A stretch of DNA of 64,000 nucleotides from Anaerocolumna sedimenticola (GCF_009931695.1 NZ_CP048000.1:4978501-5042500), one strand, 5' to 3'; positions 8,555 to 18,788 are shown, counted from the first letter of the stretch. Notes: a model not told the origin generated them from the letters alone. Numbers and translations are program-made.

Positions 8555-9398
8555 AATGGCTCATCCTTTCTATTTCCAGCCATTCCGTTGCATACTTATC
8601 ACAAACGGCAGGATATTGATAATTCCACTTATTTGCAGTCTCAACGGATAATTTTCGAAATAAAACCATGGTTGCATTCAAAGCTCTGATAATATCTTTT
8701 TCCGAATAAATTGCATAAATATTATGGAACTCATTTACAACCCAGGGTTCTGCCCATTGTTCTATAAACCTTCCATTATGCCATGTATCGTAATCTTCAC
8801 CATGTGAAGCATAGGAATCATATTCTATCATTTTTAGCAATATTGCTTTCATATAACCATCAATGCAGTTTATTGCTACCCAGAGCTCACCCCGTTTCAC
8901 TTTTTTCCCGGCCCATATAACGTGGAACCAGAATTCATTGATAAGGTTTTCAAATTCTTTTTCTGACGGTTTGGAAAATACTTTTAATGATTTTGCTGCC
9001 CTCTGGATTATATTTGTAAAATTGCCTTTATCCAGAAGTATTTTGTAAGCTCTGGAAACAATCTCCGATACTTCATCGATTCTACTGAGATCTTCTGCAT
9101 TTAAAAATATAAGATCCACATCCAGCGCACTCTCAAAAACAATTCGTCTTTCCATACCTCCGGCAACCGTCTTCTCAACAAATGATATGTAATGTGTTCC
9201 AAGGTAGTTTATCCATTCATCTGAATTAATAAAATAATCTATATCAGTAACAAATACAATAATATCAATATCCGAATATTCATCGGCAAGGTTAAATTGC
9301 CTTGCCTGGGAACCAATGAGAACTTCTGCTTTAATGAGCTCAGATGTTTGTCCGTATTTTATTAAATTGTTCATTATATTTTCATATCTAATGTTCAA
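8544..9398 (-). CDS. AadE/ANT(6)-like aminoglycoside 6-adenylyltransferase family protein
   Basis: A 284-aa nucleotidyltransferase of the streptomycin adenylyltransferase family. The active site is VLIGSQARQFNLADEYSDID, followed by IIVF: the G-S then D-x-D of pol-beta-type nucleotidyltransferases. A later acid is in DVDLIFLNAEDL. The C-terminal helical half (FWFHVIWAGKKVKRGELWVA, then INCIDGYMK) is typical of the family. It starts at a TTG with GGCGG upstream; a later ATG is possible. Family members O-adenylylate streptomycin, but chromosomal homologues are common and often untested, so resistance is not established. Confidence 0.75.
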   Translation of the reverse strand: MNIRYENIMNNLIKYGQTSELIKAEVLIGSQARQFNLADEYSDIDIIVFVTDIDYFINSDEWINYLGTHYISFVEKTVAGGMERRIVFESALDVDLIFLNAEDLSRIDEVSEIVSRAYKILLDKGNFTNIIQRAAKSLKVFSKPSEKEFENLINEFWFHVIWAGKKVKRGELWVAINCIDGYMKAILLKMIEYDSYASHGEDYDTWHNGRFIEQWAEPWVVNEFHNIYAIYSEKDIIRALNATMVLFRKLSVETANKWNYQYPAVCDKYATEWLEIERMSHFEI

Positions 9399-9425
9399 AT
9401 GAATATGCCGCCTTTCTCTTATAAA

Positions 9426-9884
9426 CTATAACATTCCTAAGTACTTTTTTGCTCCGATACAAAAGGTATCGTAACGAATTTGCTTTGAGGAGTCGCTTTC
9501 TTCTTTCCAGACATCAAAGATATGCTCTTTTTCCAAATATAGAATTTTACAATATTCAAAAGCTGTTAACTGATCTTTTTCTACGACCTTAGTATAACTC
9601 ATAATACGATGATCTAAAGTCTTATTCCATTCATCTTTTGAATTAACACCGGGTATGTGATCTATACTGTCGGTACATATACCATCCTCATTAATGTATA
9701 TACAAGGTCCACATATGTCATCTTTTCCCGATGTTAATTGAATTTTGATTTCATGATTATTCATTAATTCATTTGCAACGGAGTAAAAATTATGCTTATA
9801 CTTTTTATCAGGAACGAATTTTTCAATCCCCTTACCGTATAATTTAATTACGTCCAAAAAGTGGTGCGGTTTGATTGTAATCAT
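9426..9884 (-). CDS. DUF1284 domain protein
   Basis: A 152-aa protein opening TIKPHHFLDVIKLYGKG, the R/K-P-H-H-x-L signature of DUF1284. Cysteines in CGPCIYINEDGICTD suggest a small metal or Fe-S site. Function unknown. A GAGGTGA ribosome site lies 7 nt before the ATG and the gene starts 4 nt from the stop of the upstream GNAT, so the pair is coupled. Confidence 0.65.
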   Translation of the reverse strand: MITIKPHHFLDVIKLYGKGIEKFVPDKKYKHNFYSVANELMNNHEIKIQLTSGKDDICGPCIYINEDGICTDSIDHIPGVNSKDEWNKTLDHRIMSYTKVVEKDQLTAFEYCKILYLEKEHIFDVWKEESDSSKQIRYDTFCIGAKKYLGML

Positions 9885-9888
9885 TAAA

Positions 9889-10353
9889 TCACCTCATTTT
9901 TTTCATCTTCTTTTCAAACACTACTAATTTAACCGGTCCTTCGTTAAATTCCTTAACAATGTTATAACCCATCTTTTTATAAAAATAATGATTTCTCACC
10001 TTATCAGCAGGTGTCTCTAACGTCCAGAGGTTGGCATCCGGGAACTCCTGTTCAATAAACTGAATGGCACTCTGCCCTATTCCTTTATTTTCATAATCCG
10101 GTATCACACAAAGGCAGCTAAGATAATATGTATTATCTCGATTATCTCTAATGCTAATATTGCCTACAACCTGGTTATTACAGATTATTTTATAGGAAAT
10201 TTTATGTAAAATTGATTCCATCATTTGTTTTTTTGTAATATTATATCCAGGACATACACCATATTTTATATAGTCTTCGTAAAAGCACCGGTTTCGAATT
10301 TGAATCAATGTTTCCGCATCATCAATCGTTACTCTTTCAAATTTAATCTCCAT
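9889..10353 (-). CDS. GNAT family N-acetyltransferase
   Basis: A 154-aa GNAT. YLSCLCVIPDYENKGIGQSA near residue 84 is motif A with the Q/R-x-x-G-I-G acetyl-CoA loop. HYFYKKMGYNIVKEF near residue 124 is the C-terminal segment. AAGGAGG lies 6 nt before the ATG at 10353, so I use it rather than the longer frame to 10377. Acceptor substrate unknown. Confidence 0.8.
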   Translation of the reverse strand: MEIKFERVTIDDAETLIQIRNRCFYEDYIKYGVCPGYNITKKQMMESILHKISYKIICNNQVVGNISIRDNRDNTYYLSCLCVIPDYENKGIGQSAIQFIEQEFPDANLWTLETPADKVRNHYFYKKMGYNIVKEFNEGPVKLVVFEKKMKKMR

Positions 10354-10412
10354 TCTCTGCCTCCTTATTCGGAACATAACAATACTATATCACTTTTGAC
10401 AAAAATTAGCAA

Positions 10413-10452
10413 AGGCTATTGACTTTGAATTGTTTTTCAAAGCCAATAGCCC
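10413..10452 (-). terminator. Intrinsic terminator after the first GH42 gene
   Basis: GGCTATTGACTTTGAA pairs with TTCAAAGCCAATAGCC, a strong near-perfect stem with a short T-rich loop. It lies 9 nt downstream of the beta-galactosidase stop and may also end transcription arriving from the other side. Confidence 0.7.
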
Positions 10453-10460
10453 TATTTACT

Positions 10461-12482
10461 TTAATTTTCTTCAATAATACATAAATTCCAAGGTTTAATC
10501 GTTAAGACGTCCCCTTCCTTTACTTCAATATTTGTAAACAACTCCTGACCGTTCTTATGGAAATAACAAACCTTTTGATCTTCTCTGGAATAATTCAAAT
10601 AATAAATAACTTTTTTTCTTTTTGTATTGGTACCTTTACGGATAATAACAGGGAAGTTAATTTCCTGGTCCGGACTCCATATTCCTGTTTCTTTTAAAAC
10701 CTTGGCAAACAGTTCTTTTAAATAAGCCGTACTGGTTTTACACCCAATATACACTGCCCAACCTTTGCCGTAAAAATTACTGGTCACAGCAGCATATTTG
10801 CCCCAGTTATAATGATCATAACTGGAAATCACCTCAGCCCCCTGTGGTTTTAGCAGTTCCATAAATAGTTCCGCTTTTCGTTCTTCCTCGGATACCGGAA
10901 AGGCGTCCCCTTTTAATCCAACATCAATCGGAAAAGTAAACTGATTATAAGTAACACCCATACATTGATTTAAGATTCCCGGCTGTTCTTCTGACCAGAC
11001 CTTAACATTCTCATTGGCAAATGCGGTTTTAAAGGTGGCAACCAGGCAGCCTCCATTTTCTACATATTGGTTTAATCGTTCCAGAACTCCCCTGTCAATG
11101 GCATACAGGGCCGGTATAACAATCATTTGATAAGGGGAAAGATTCTTATCGTCTGCGGATATAAAATCACATTCCACATTCATTTCGTATAAAGCATCAT
11201 AAATCCACCTTACGATATCATTATAATTTCTTCCGGTTATTTCCCTGGCTCCGGCTTCTATTTTAAACCAGTTCAGCGCAGATAATGCTTCGTTGCTTAC
11301 CATAATGGCTACAGCATTACTTTTCTTAAGATGAATCAGATGGTCACTCAGTGCTGCAAATTCCCGCCCTATGGTTACAGCCTCCAGATAAGTATCATTT
11401 TCCTTAAAGTCATGGCTTAATAACCCTTTCCAATACGTCTCAAAGGAATTATGAATGGAATGCCAATGCCAGTACATAACCGAATCCGCACCGGATGCCA
11501 GGTGGCTGAAAGCCTGCAGTCTAAGCTGGCCCTCATATGGAACCCAGCCGGGGAACCCCTGTGCCTGGGTTTCCAGGATAAAGTAATTATTCTTTTTCGT
11601 TGACCGGATTAAATCTCCGCCAAATGCAATTTCTTTCCCGGTTAAGAAATCCTGGGTAGGATGATAAATATCACAGCCGGATATGGTTAAAGCTTTTGCT
11701 GCCTTAAAATGATCCAGGTTGGGCTGAACACCAAAAGACTGATTCCGCCACTCATAATCGAAATTATGAGTTATAAATTGATCTTCTCTTTTATATTCAT
11801 TTACAATACCCGCCTGCCAGGTTATAAATTCTTCTACTAAGCCACGCTGAAACTTTTCAAATTCACATCCCAGGCTTCCGTTAATCGTCCCCCTCACATC
11901 CGGGAAATCCTCCCAGGCATTAATCCGGTTACTCCAGTAATCCAAACCGAATTCATGATTAAAAGCGTTAATATCATCCTCAAATTTAGTCCTGATATAT
12001 TTTACAAAGGCTTGTTGAACATTTTCTGAGGAAGTACCGTAGTGTTTTGTTTCATTATCCAGCTGATATCCTATCACACATTTTTTGTGGCTGGTTTCTT
12101 CCATTAACTTACGTATTATCCGTTCTGCATAATACCGGTAGGCAGAATTGGTAATGTCCATAATCTGTCTGGCACCATATAGACGCCTGCCTGTACGGTC
12201 CGTAACCATAATATCCGGATAAGCTTTGGCTAACCAGGTTGGAATGGCATAGGTTGGTGTGCCGATGATCACATCAATACCTGCTTCCTCCATAGCATCC
12301 AGTACTCTTTTTACGGAACTAAAATCAAAAATTCCATCCTGCGGTTCATGGGTGCTCCAGGTAGATTCAGCGATACGTACCACATTAATCCCCGCGGTTT
12401 TCATCATTTTTATATCTTCTTCTAATCTTTCATATGGCATATATTCGTCATAATATGCCGCTCCATATAATAACTTATTCAA
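10461..12482 (-). CDS. GH42 beta-galactosidase (first of two)
   Basis: A 673-aa cytoplasmic GH42 enzyme that cleaves terminal beta-galactosyl residues. The N-terminal LYGAAYYDEYMPYERLEEDI, then GINVVRIAESTWSTHEP, opens the TIM barrel. The acid/base Glu is in GYQLDNETKHYG near residue 143 and the nucleophile Glu in YFILETQAQGFPGW near residue 306. The trimerisation and C-terminal beta domains are present. It starts at a TTG with AGGA just upstream. It is the last gene of the galactoside island, separated from the second GH42 by the TnpB remnant, whose 3' end sits immediately before its start. Its ribosome site may therefore lie in or next to element sequence. Confidence 0.9.
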   Translation of the reverse strand: MNKLLYGAAYYDEYMPYERLEEDIKMMKTAGINVVRIAESTWSTHEPQDGIFDFSSVKRVLDAMEEAGIDVIIGTPTYAIPTWLAKAYPDIMVTDRTGRRLYGARQIMDITNSAYRYYAERIIRKLMEETSHKKCVIGYQLDNETKHYGTSSENVQQAFVKYIRTKFEDDINAFNHEFGLDYWSNRINAWEDFPDVRGTINGSLGCEFEKFQRGLVEEFITWQAGIVNEYKREDQFITHNFDYEWRNQSFGVQPNLDHFKAAKALTISGCDIYHPTQDFLTGKEIAFGGDLIRSTKKNNYFILETQAQGFPGWVPYEGQLRLQAFSHLASGADSVMYWHWHSIHNSFETYWKGLLSHDFKENDTYLEAVTIGREFAALSDHLIHLKKSNAVAIMVSNEALSALNWFKIEAGAREITGRNYNDIVRWIYDALYEMNVECDFISADDKNLSPYQMIVIPALYAIDRGVLERLNQYVENGGCLVATFKTAFANENVKVWSEEQPGILNQCMGVTYNQFTFPIDVGLKGDAFPVSEEERKAELFMELLKPQGAEVISSYDHYNWGKYAAVTSNFYGKGWAVYIGCKTSTAYLKELFAKVLKETGIWSPDQEINFPVIIRKGTNTKRKKVIYYLNYSREDQKVCYFHKNGQELFTNIEVKEGDVLTIKPWNLCIIEEN

Positions 12483-12640
12483 TTCATCCTGCTACTCAAA
12501 ATATGGACAAATATACACATATTGAGAATATTCCTGCTTCGACCTATCTGTCCTCGCTTATCTGCTACTAACATTTGATATGATAGTCCACAGGCGTAAA
12601 TTCCCGACTAAGCCATCGGTACATATCTATAATAGCTTAC
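12483..12640 (-). ncRNA. Possible omega-RNA/right end of IS605-type element
   Basis: Directly 3' of the tnpB remnant. On the minus strand it contains GATGGCTTAGTCGGGAATTT followed by ACGCCTGTGGACTATC, which resembles the conserved end of IS605/IS1341 elements, where the 3' end of tnpB and its downstream sequence form the guide RNA. This is recognition by resemblance only. The exact right end and any guide cannot be set without comparing an empty site. Confidence 0.35.
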
Positions 12641-13173
12641 CTATGCTATTTTATAGATTTTTGCATCTCTTAAATTAAGACTTGCATTGTAATCTCTATC
12701 TTCTATGTAACCACATTCACATACATAAATTCGATCTGATAATTTTAAATCGGAATTTATTCTTCCACATTTATGACACCGTTTACTGCTGGGATAGAAC
12801 CTGTCTACAATTCTTAATTCAATTCCGAGCCGTTTGCACTTATTTCCCAATTTACTTCTGAATTCATAAAATTTCTGCCCGGCTACAGCTTTTGAAAGAT
12901 GCTTATTCTTCATCATGCCTTTCACATTCAGATCCTCGATTGTAATATATTTTGGTTTGGTTTTTACCAGTTCAATTACAAATTGATTGATATAATCTGT
13001 CCTGATATTATCAAGTGTATGATGAAGTTTTTGTACCGTTTTAACTTGTTTTTGGATATTTTGTCCGGTAGCTTCTCCTTTCTTTGGTTTATTTCTTTGT
13101 TTTAAGCTTTCATATTTCCTTGAAAGCTTTCTCTGCTCTCTTTTATACTTTTTTGAAAGTTTCGAATGTACAT
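12641..13173 (-). pseudogene. 5'-truncated IS605/IS1341-type TnpB (OrfB) transposase remnant
   Basis: The reading frame is open for ~177 codons from about 13173 to the stop at 12641. It encodes only the C-terminal half of TnpB: coiled KLSKKYKREQRKLSRKYE, YITIEDLNVKGMMKNKHLSK (RuvC-II glutamate), the zinc ribbon C-x2-C at RCHKCGRI, the paired cysteines of YVCECGY, and the final DRDYNASLNL (RuvC-III aspartate). A TAG stop cuts it off upstream and the N-terminal wedge/RuvC-I is missing. It could not be an active nuclease. A GTG at 12925 would give a 94-aa C-terminal product. Confidence 0.8.
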
Positions 13174-13272
13174 ACTAACCGCCATGTTATTTCCAACGCG
13201 CCTCATGTTTGCGCCGAGGATTTCGCAGGCACAAACATGTGTGTGAATTATGCCTTTCAATAATTCACACTA

Positions 13273-15323
13273 TCATCCTATTTCATAAACCCTGGTTCCA
13301 TATGGCTCAATTTCTATTTCACCTGTTTCTTCTATATCCTCATATAAGTTTTTAAGGGTTTGCTGTAACAAAATCGTGACAGGTTTCTTTGAATAATTAA
13401 GTACGAAAAGATATTTCTTTCCGTTTTTACTTCTAACTGCAATTTCACACTCATCGGGAGCTTCAATTATTTTCTTATATGGAGAAGCGATTCCTAAAAC
13501 CTCTATAAAAACTTTCGCAGTTTCTTCCGTAAATGCTCCGCCAAAATAATAAACTTTACCCTTACCGTACCTGTTTTCAATTAATCCGGGACAACCTTTA
13601 TAATAACTGGATATATAGGTTCCTACTGTTTTGGCATCTGCTCCCAAAGGCTGCAACAAATCATTAAATACTGCTGCTTCTACTTTGACTCCGTCCCAGT
13701 CTATATATACTTTACCCTCATCCGGAGCGATAAAAGAATACTCTGTGACATCAACTCCTGTCAAAGGCTGTAATAATCCCGGTAATTTTAACATGACACA
13801 TTTACCGGTCTCATCCTTATATCCGGTACGGCATCCAAAAACGAGACATCCCCGTTAGCTGCATACGCTTCCAATAATTTTACTTTTTGTTCTGTTAATA
13901 TGGTAGCATGAGGATAAAATAATACCGGGTATTTTGCTAGCTCCTGAACCGTAGTATTATCTCTCAAATAAATATAATCCATAGGGGTATGGGTAAGCTG
14001 GGAGGCTTTGAATATACTTTCCTGACTTAATTTCTCAACACTTTTATGCCAGACATCAAGCTGTGAATCCCAGATATTATCGTAATCTTTAATAACACCA
14101 AAGGCAGGTTCATAAACAGAACCGGCTATATCCTTTAGTTTATTCATTTTATCGTGTATTTCTTTTACTTCCCTTAACCGTCTGTTATCACGATTCGAAT
14201 AATCCAGTATTCCGTGCCAGTATATCTCTGTTCCCATGGTACAGGTTCTCCATCTGAAATAACTGATGTAATCCGCACCGTGAGCAACACTCTGCATGGT
14301 CCATAAGGTCATCTGTCCCGGTCTTGGTGTTGGTGCTTCCATAGCGGTATTCCAGCCATTTGCACCGGACTGCTGTTCCATAATACCAAAAACAGGGGAA
14401 ATGGAACGGACTTCCGTTAAATTCCTGCTCCACTTTCTATCATTTAAATCCGTACTGTGTTCGGGATCCGTTCCTATGCAATAAGCAAAGTTAGGATAGG
14501 AATCATACATTATAAAATCCAGGCTTTCTTCCGTCAAACGGTGATTATCCAGGTTTCCAAATAAACCGTTGGTTGTTACAAAATCTCCCTTTTTTATGTA
14601 CTTTTTAATAATGTCACTTTGTATTCTGGCAAACCTGCAGGCACTGTCGGAAATAAATCTGGTATAATCCAGTACTTCGTGAGGATTAGTCGCATTGCTT
14701 ATGGTTGTTCTTGGAACAAATATTTCTTCCCATGCAGTATAGGTCTGATTCCAGAAAGCAGTTCCCCAGGCTTGATTTAAAGCTTCCAGCGTCTGATATT
14801 TCTTTCTAAGAAATTCACGGAATGCAAAGGTATCACTTTCGGAATAAAATTCATTTTTCTCACAGTTAAGTTCATTGTCTATCTGCCACCCTATGATACT
14901 TTGATGGGGTGCGTAATGTTCCGCAATTTTCTCAACAATTCTTTTTGTTAACTCCTGATAGGTTTCTGAATTATAGTTGTAATGTCTTCTGGCACCATGT
15001 CGGTACAATACTCCGTCCATCGTTGCATTTAAACATTCCGGATATTTCGTGGTAAGCCAGGCCGGCGGGGTTGCCGTAGGCGTACCAAATATTACTTTCA
15101 TTCCGGTTTCTTTTGCAATTTCCAAAAATTCATCAAAGAATTCAAAGGTAAAATTACCTTCCGTCGGTTCAACTTTACTCCAGGCAAACTCCGCTATACG
15201 GATGGTTTCAATACCGTTCTCCAGCATCCGGAGCAAATCTTCCCTCCATAAACTTTTATCCCAGTGTTCCGGATAATAGCAGGTACCAAGAGATATTCTG
15301 TCTGCTTTTAAAGATTTATTCAT
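13273..15323 (-). pseudogene. GH42 beta-galactosidase (second), one-base frameshift
   Basis: The main frame (13788-15323) carries the barrel: LGTCYYPEHWDKSLWREDLL, acid/base IIGWQIDNELNCEK near residue 152 and nucleophile FGIMEQQSGANGW near residue 310. It then ends in an out-of-family tail. The C-terminal domain continues in another frame (13273-13794). Adding one T to the T5 run (A5 on the plus strand at 13837-13841) joins them through FGCRTGYKDETGKCVM, a normal GH42 segment, and gives 683 aa. It is probably a sequencing indel, otherwise a real lesion. The start at 15323 is preceded by AGGAAG. The gene follows the ABC permeases. Confidence 0.85.
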
Positions 15324-15430
15324 TATAACGTGACTTCCTTTCTTGTCTTTTAGGTATGGGCATTGGGTTCCGATTAAGTACACTGTTATCAGCACCCAGG
15401 CCATACTGCTTATTAAATTATATGTACATC

Positions 15431-16315
15431 CTATTCTTTAATTGCACCTGCTGTTAAACCGGACATAAAGAACTTGGATGCACTTAAGAATGCAATTAAC
15501 AGCGGCAGGACCGCACAGGTACTTGCAAGCATCATGGCACCATAGTCAGTACCGCGGTCACTGACCATTGTTTTTAGCAATAACGGTAATGTCTGCAATT
15601 CATCCTTACGAAGGATCATTAAGGGCTGCATAAAGTCATTCCATACGTTAACGAACTGCATGATTCCAAGGGATGCATAAGCTGGTAATAGTACCGGAGC
15701 TATGACACGGAAAAAGATAGTCCATTCACTGCATCCGTCAATTCTTGCCGCTTCCATCAGGGAGGTGGGTACATTGTTCTGGCAATACTGGCGCATCCAG
15801 AAGATACCAAAAGCATTGGCGCAGCCTGGAATAATCAAAGCTTTAAAATCGTTGATCCATCCGAATCTGGACATCATAATAAACCAGGGAATAATACCGG
15901 CGGTCCAGGGAATCATCATGGTTGCCAAAAGAATGGCAAATAATTTCTTTCTTCCGGGAAAATCATATACTGCAAACGCATACCCGCCCATGGAGCAGAA
16001 TAATAAAACCAATGTAGTATAGGATATGGTAATTATACAGCTGTTTAAGAAAGCCCGGGGAATATTTACGGCTGCTGCCATATTCGTAAAGTTCTCACCT
16101 AAGCTCTGCCCAAACCAGACAGCCGGCGGAAAAGAATAAATTTCATTGGTAGTATGGGTTGACATAACAAACATCATATAAAAAGGAATCAGCATAATTA
16201 ATGCAATACAGCCTAATATAAAATACGTGGAGAATTTCCTGCCGCCCGGAATAAATTTAGCGATTGCAATTAATACAACAACGGTAATTAAAATAAGAAT
16301 CAGTAATGTAATCAT
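15431..16315 (-). CDS. Sugar ABC transporter permease, MalG/GanQ type
   Basis: A 294-aa inner-membrane permease with about six hydrophobic helices. The EAA loop is EAARIDGCSEWTIFFRVIAP near residue 190, the contact site for a MalK-type ATPase. No ATPase gene is present here, so a shared MsmX-like subunit encoded elsewhere is likely, as is usual for this CUT1 family. The ATG overlaps the stop of the upstream permease by 4 bp. It probably imports galacto-oligosaccharides for the GH42 enzymes. Confidence 0.9.
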   Translation of the reverse strand: MITLLILILITVVVLIAIAKFIPGGRKFSTYFILGCIALIMLIPFYMMFVMSTHTTNEIYSFPPAVWFGQSLGENFTNMAAAVNIPRAFLNSCIITISYTTLVLLFCSMGGYAFAVYDFPGRKKLFAILLATMMIPWTAGIIPWFIMMSRFGWINDFKALIIPGCANAFGIFWMRQYCQNNVPTSLMEAARIDGCSEWTIFFRVIAPVLLPAYASLGIMQFVNVWNDFMQPLMILRKDELQTLPLLLKTMVSDRGTDYGAMMLASTCAVLPLLIAFLSASKFFMSGLTAGAIKE

Positions 16316-17259
16316 TTAATTTTCCTCCTTTTTACCGTGTCTTTTTCATCCGTAACTCTGTAAACACCAATAGAAATTAATATAATCATCATGGTTATGA
16401 CATAAGCTACGGCAGAGGCGTATCCATATGCCGTACCGCCCTGAGGTGCTTTATTTAATAAATACATCATCAAGGTCAGACCACCGTTATTCTGGCCGCC
16501 GGTCCAGCTGGAATTGGTTAAAATAAACGGTTCCGTAAACAGGTTAAACATACCGATACTGGATTGGATGATGGTAAATACGATAATCGGCTTAAGCAGC
16601 GGAGCCGAAATATTAAAAAATACCCTGAAATGGCTTGCACCATCGATTTTGGCAGCTTCATATATATCATTGCTGATACCCTGCATACCTGCCAGATAAA
16701 TAACCATGTTCCAGCCAATCCATTTCCATGCGAACATGACAATTACCGCAACTTTAATTAATGAGCCGTTACCACCAAGCCAGTTGATAGGCTCTTCTCC
16801 AAAGAAGCTTAAGATATAATTAATTAGCCCGTAATTGTTTCCGAATAAATTCTGGAAGATGATTGTAATCGCAACAGAACTGGTAACCATAGGCATAAAA
16901 TAAATGGTTTTAAATATATTCTCACCTTTTACGATTTTGGAATTTAATACATAGGCGAGTGCCAGGCCGCCTAAAAGAATGGGGATATGGGCGATAATAC
17001 CAATAATAAGTGTATTGCTGAGGGCTTTCCAAAATAAGGTATCTTTAAATAGATTAATATAATTGTCAATACCGATAAAATGCATGGCGGATAATCCGTC
17101 CCACCTGAAAAAACTGATATAAAAGCCTGCTGCGATTGGAAATATACCAAAGATTGCAAATAGAATATAAAAAGGTGCTATATAAGCATAAGCAACTTTA
17201 TACCGCTTAATTTCTGCCCATCTGTTATGTTTTGCCCCAACTGTTTTTACTTTTGCCAT
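16312..17259 (-). CDS. Sugar ABC transporter permease, MalF/LplB type
   Basis: A 315-aa membrane protein. A short cytoplasmic start leads to YKVAYAYIAPFYILFAIFGI as the first helix. The EAA motif is EAAKIDGASHFRVFFNISAP near residue 215. It forms the heterodimeric channel with the overlapping downstream permease. A GGAGGATAT site precedes the ATG. Its substrate is inferred from context (GH42, LacI, binding protein), not seen directly. Confidence 0.9.
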   Translation of the reverse strand: MAKVKTVGAKHNRWAEIKRYKVAYAYIAPFYILFAIFGIFPIAAGFYISFFRWDGLSAMHFIGIDNYINLFKDTLFWKALSNTLIIGIIAHIPILLGGLALAYVLNSKIVKGENIFKTIYFMPMVTSSVAITIIFQNLFGNNYGLINYILSFFGEEPINWLGGNGSLIKVAVIVMFAWKWIGWNMVIYLAGMQGISNDIYEAAKIDGASHFRVFFNISAPLLKPIIVFTIIQSSIGMFNLFTEPFILTNSSWTGGQNNGGLTLMMYLLNKAPQGGTAYGYASAVAYVITMMIILISIGVYRVTDEKDTVKRRKIK

Positions 17260-17286
17260 AGGATATATCCTCCTCTATTCAGATAA

Positions 17287-17369
17287 GGCTGCTGCAAAAG
17301 CTAAGAGTTAAAATTTGCGGGAGAATATTTCAGACGCAATTTAAATCATTATAAACTTTTGCAACAGCC
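17287..17369 (-). terminator. Intercistronic hairpin between binding protein and permeases
   Basis: GGCTGCTGCAAAAG (17287-17300) pairs with CTTTTGCAACAGCC (17356-17369) with one mismatch. It lacks a clear U-tract on either strand, so it may act as a 3' stabiliser or partial terminator, keeping binding-protein mRNA above permease mRNA as is usual in ABC operons. It belongs to a set of GCTGTTGCAAAA hairpins seen repeatedly in this window. Confidence 0.6.
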
Positions 17370-17398
17370 GTATAAGCTCAAAAACAATGAGCTATCTA

Positions 17399-18759
17399 TT
17401 ATTTATCCCATAGTCCGGCGTCTTTGAGCACCTGGATCTGCTGTTGTTTTACTTCAGCCGTAGCTTTCTCAATATCAGAAGCTACCAGGTCACGAATCTG
17501 CTCTGCACTAAGCCCCTGTTCCAATCCTGCATTTACCGAACTATAGATACATCCCTCCGCTGTGGTATCCATCATTGTTGTATTTACAGGCTGTAATTCG
17601 CTTGCGATTTTCGCCCAAAGTGCTTTTGTCTTTTCACCGCCAAAGTAGGGATCTTCTGCATCATAAATTGTTTTATCATCCCATGCAGGTTTATATGCCG
17701 GATAATAATCCACTGCCTTAAACATGTCATTTTGTCCTTTTGCAGTTGCCAGCATATATTTAATAAAAGCCCATGCAGCCTCTTTGTTCTCACTTTGTTT
17801 CGGAATAACCAGGAAAGAACCGCCCCAGTTGGAACTCTTTACAGCCCCGGTAAAGTAGTAACTGCCCAATGTCCTGCACCATCAGGATCTATATCGGTTT
17901 TTAAGAAACCTCCGAACCAGGCTCCGGTAAATACGGAAGCACAGGTTCCGGCCGCATATCCTGCATAAGCCTCGCTGCTCCACATATCTACATTCATATC
18001 CCATTTGTTCTGTCTCATTTTTATGACCGCATTAAGGCAATCCAAATCTCCGTCACGTTGGATTTGCAGATTTAAATCTTTATCATAATAGTCACGGTTA
18101 CAGAATAATTCAAAATACAGATAGGAAGCATCCGGAATAAGCCATCTCTTTCCAGGAATATTAACTGCCTCAGCTACTTTTAAGACACCGTCCCAGGTGC
18201 TCATTAATTTAGCTACTTCATCCGGATCGGTAGGCAGGCCGACTTCCTTAAATACATCGGTGCGGTAGAAATAACTGCATGGACCGATATCCCAGGGAAT
18301 AGCTACCAGTCTGCTGCCGTCGGCAGAATATGTCTGATTCCATTTATAAGCAACAAAATCATCTTTTAATTCTCCTGCATTATAGGGTTCCTCCAAAAGA
18401 TTTGTTAATGCGGAGGAATCTCTGTATTGCGCTATGTAAGCTCCCTCAACCATTGCTACATCGGGGGCATCGCTGCCTGCTGCCAAAGCAGTCTGTAATG
18501 CCTGATGATGGCTGGTGGTATCGGTAAATTGTAATTCTACTTTAACATCCGGATATTGTTCATTAAATCCAGCCATGGCAGCTTTAAAAGCATCGTCACC
18601 GGATGGCCAGCCTCCAACGGTTATTTTACCAGAAACCTTGCCATCAGCTGCACCACTTGTACTTTTACTGTCCGAACTTTTACATGCGGTTAAAGATGAT
18701 ATTACTAATACAATTGTAAATAGTATTGCCGTGATTCTTTTCATGTTATTTTTTTTCAT
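17399..18759 (-). pseudogene. Sugar ABC transporter solute-binding lipoprotein, one-base frameshift
   Basis: Family 1 extracellular binding protein for the CUT1 importer. It has an N-terminal lipoprotein signal ending in VISSLTACKSS. The N-terminal frame (17839-18759) runs to AVTTLPG and then stops, while AVKSSNWGGSFLVIPKQSE continues in another frame. One extra G in the G4 run (C4 on the plus strand, 17845-17848) reads VTTLPGAVKSSNWGG and gives 453 aa, the family's normal length. The gene is therefore probably intact in the organism. GGGAG lies 6 nt before the ATG. Confidence 0.85.
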
Positions 18760-18774
18760 AATTTTCTCCCATCT

Positions 18775-18788
18775 CCCGTTAAAACGGG
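18775..18788. promoter_or_regulatory. Candidate operator in front of the binding-protein gene
   Basis: CCCGTTAAAACGGG is a palindrome with 6-bp arms and a 2-bp centre. It lies about 16 bp upstream of the binding-protein start, close to the ribosome site. The LacI-family gene is immediately upstream, so a repressor site is plausible. The sequence differs from the palindrome before lacI itself, so I am not confident. Confidence 0.35.

Larger units (their letters stand above)
12483..13272 (-). mobile_element. Decayed IS605-family element between the two GH42 genes
   Basis: It comprises the tnpB remnant, the omega-RNA-like 3' tail and, on the far side, two hairpins: CATGTTTG/CAAACATG at 13204-13239 and GTGTGAATTA/TAATTCACAC at 13241-13270. 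Subterminal hairpins are typical of IS200/IS605 ends, which lack terminal inverted repeats and target duplications. No tnpA is present. The boundaries are approximate, set by the flanking GH42 genes. Confidence 0.5.

Noticed and set aside
13204..13270. Terminator of the second GH42 gene
   Set aside because: Two hairpins but no U-tract on the minus strand; more likely the end of the IS605 remnant.
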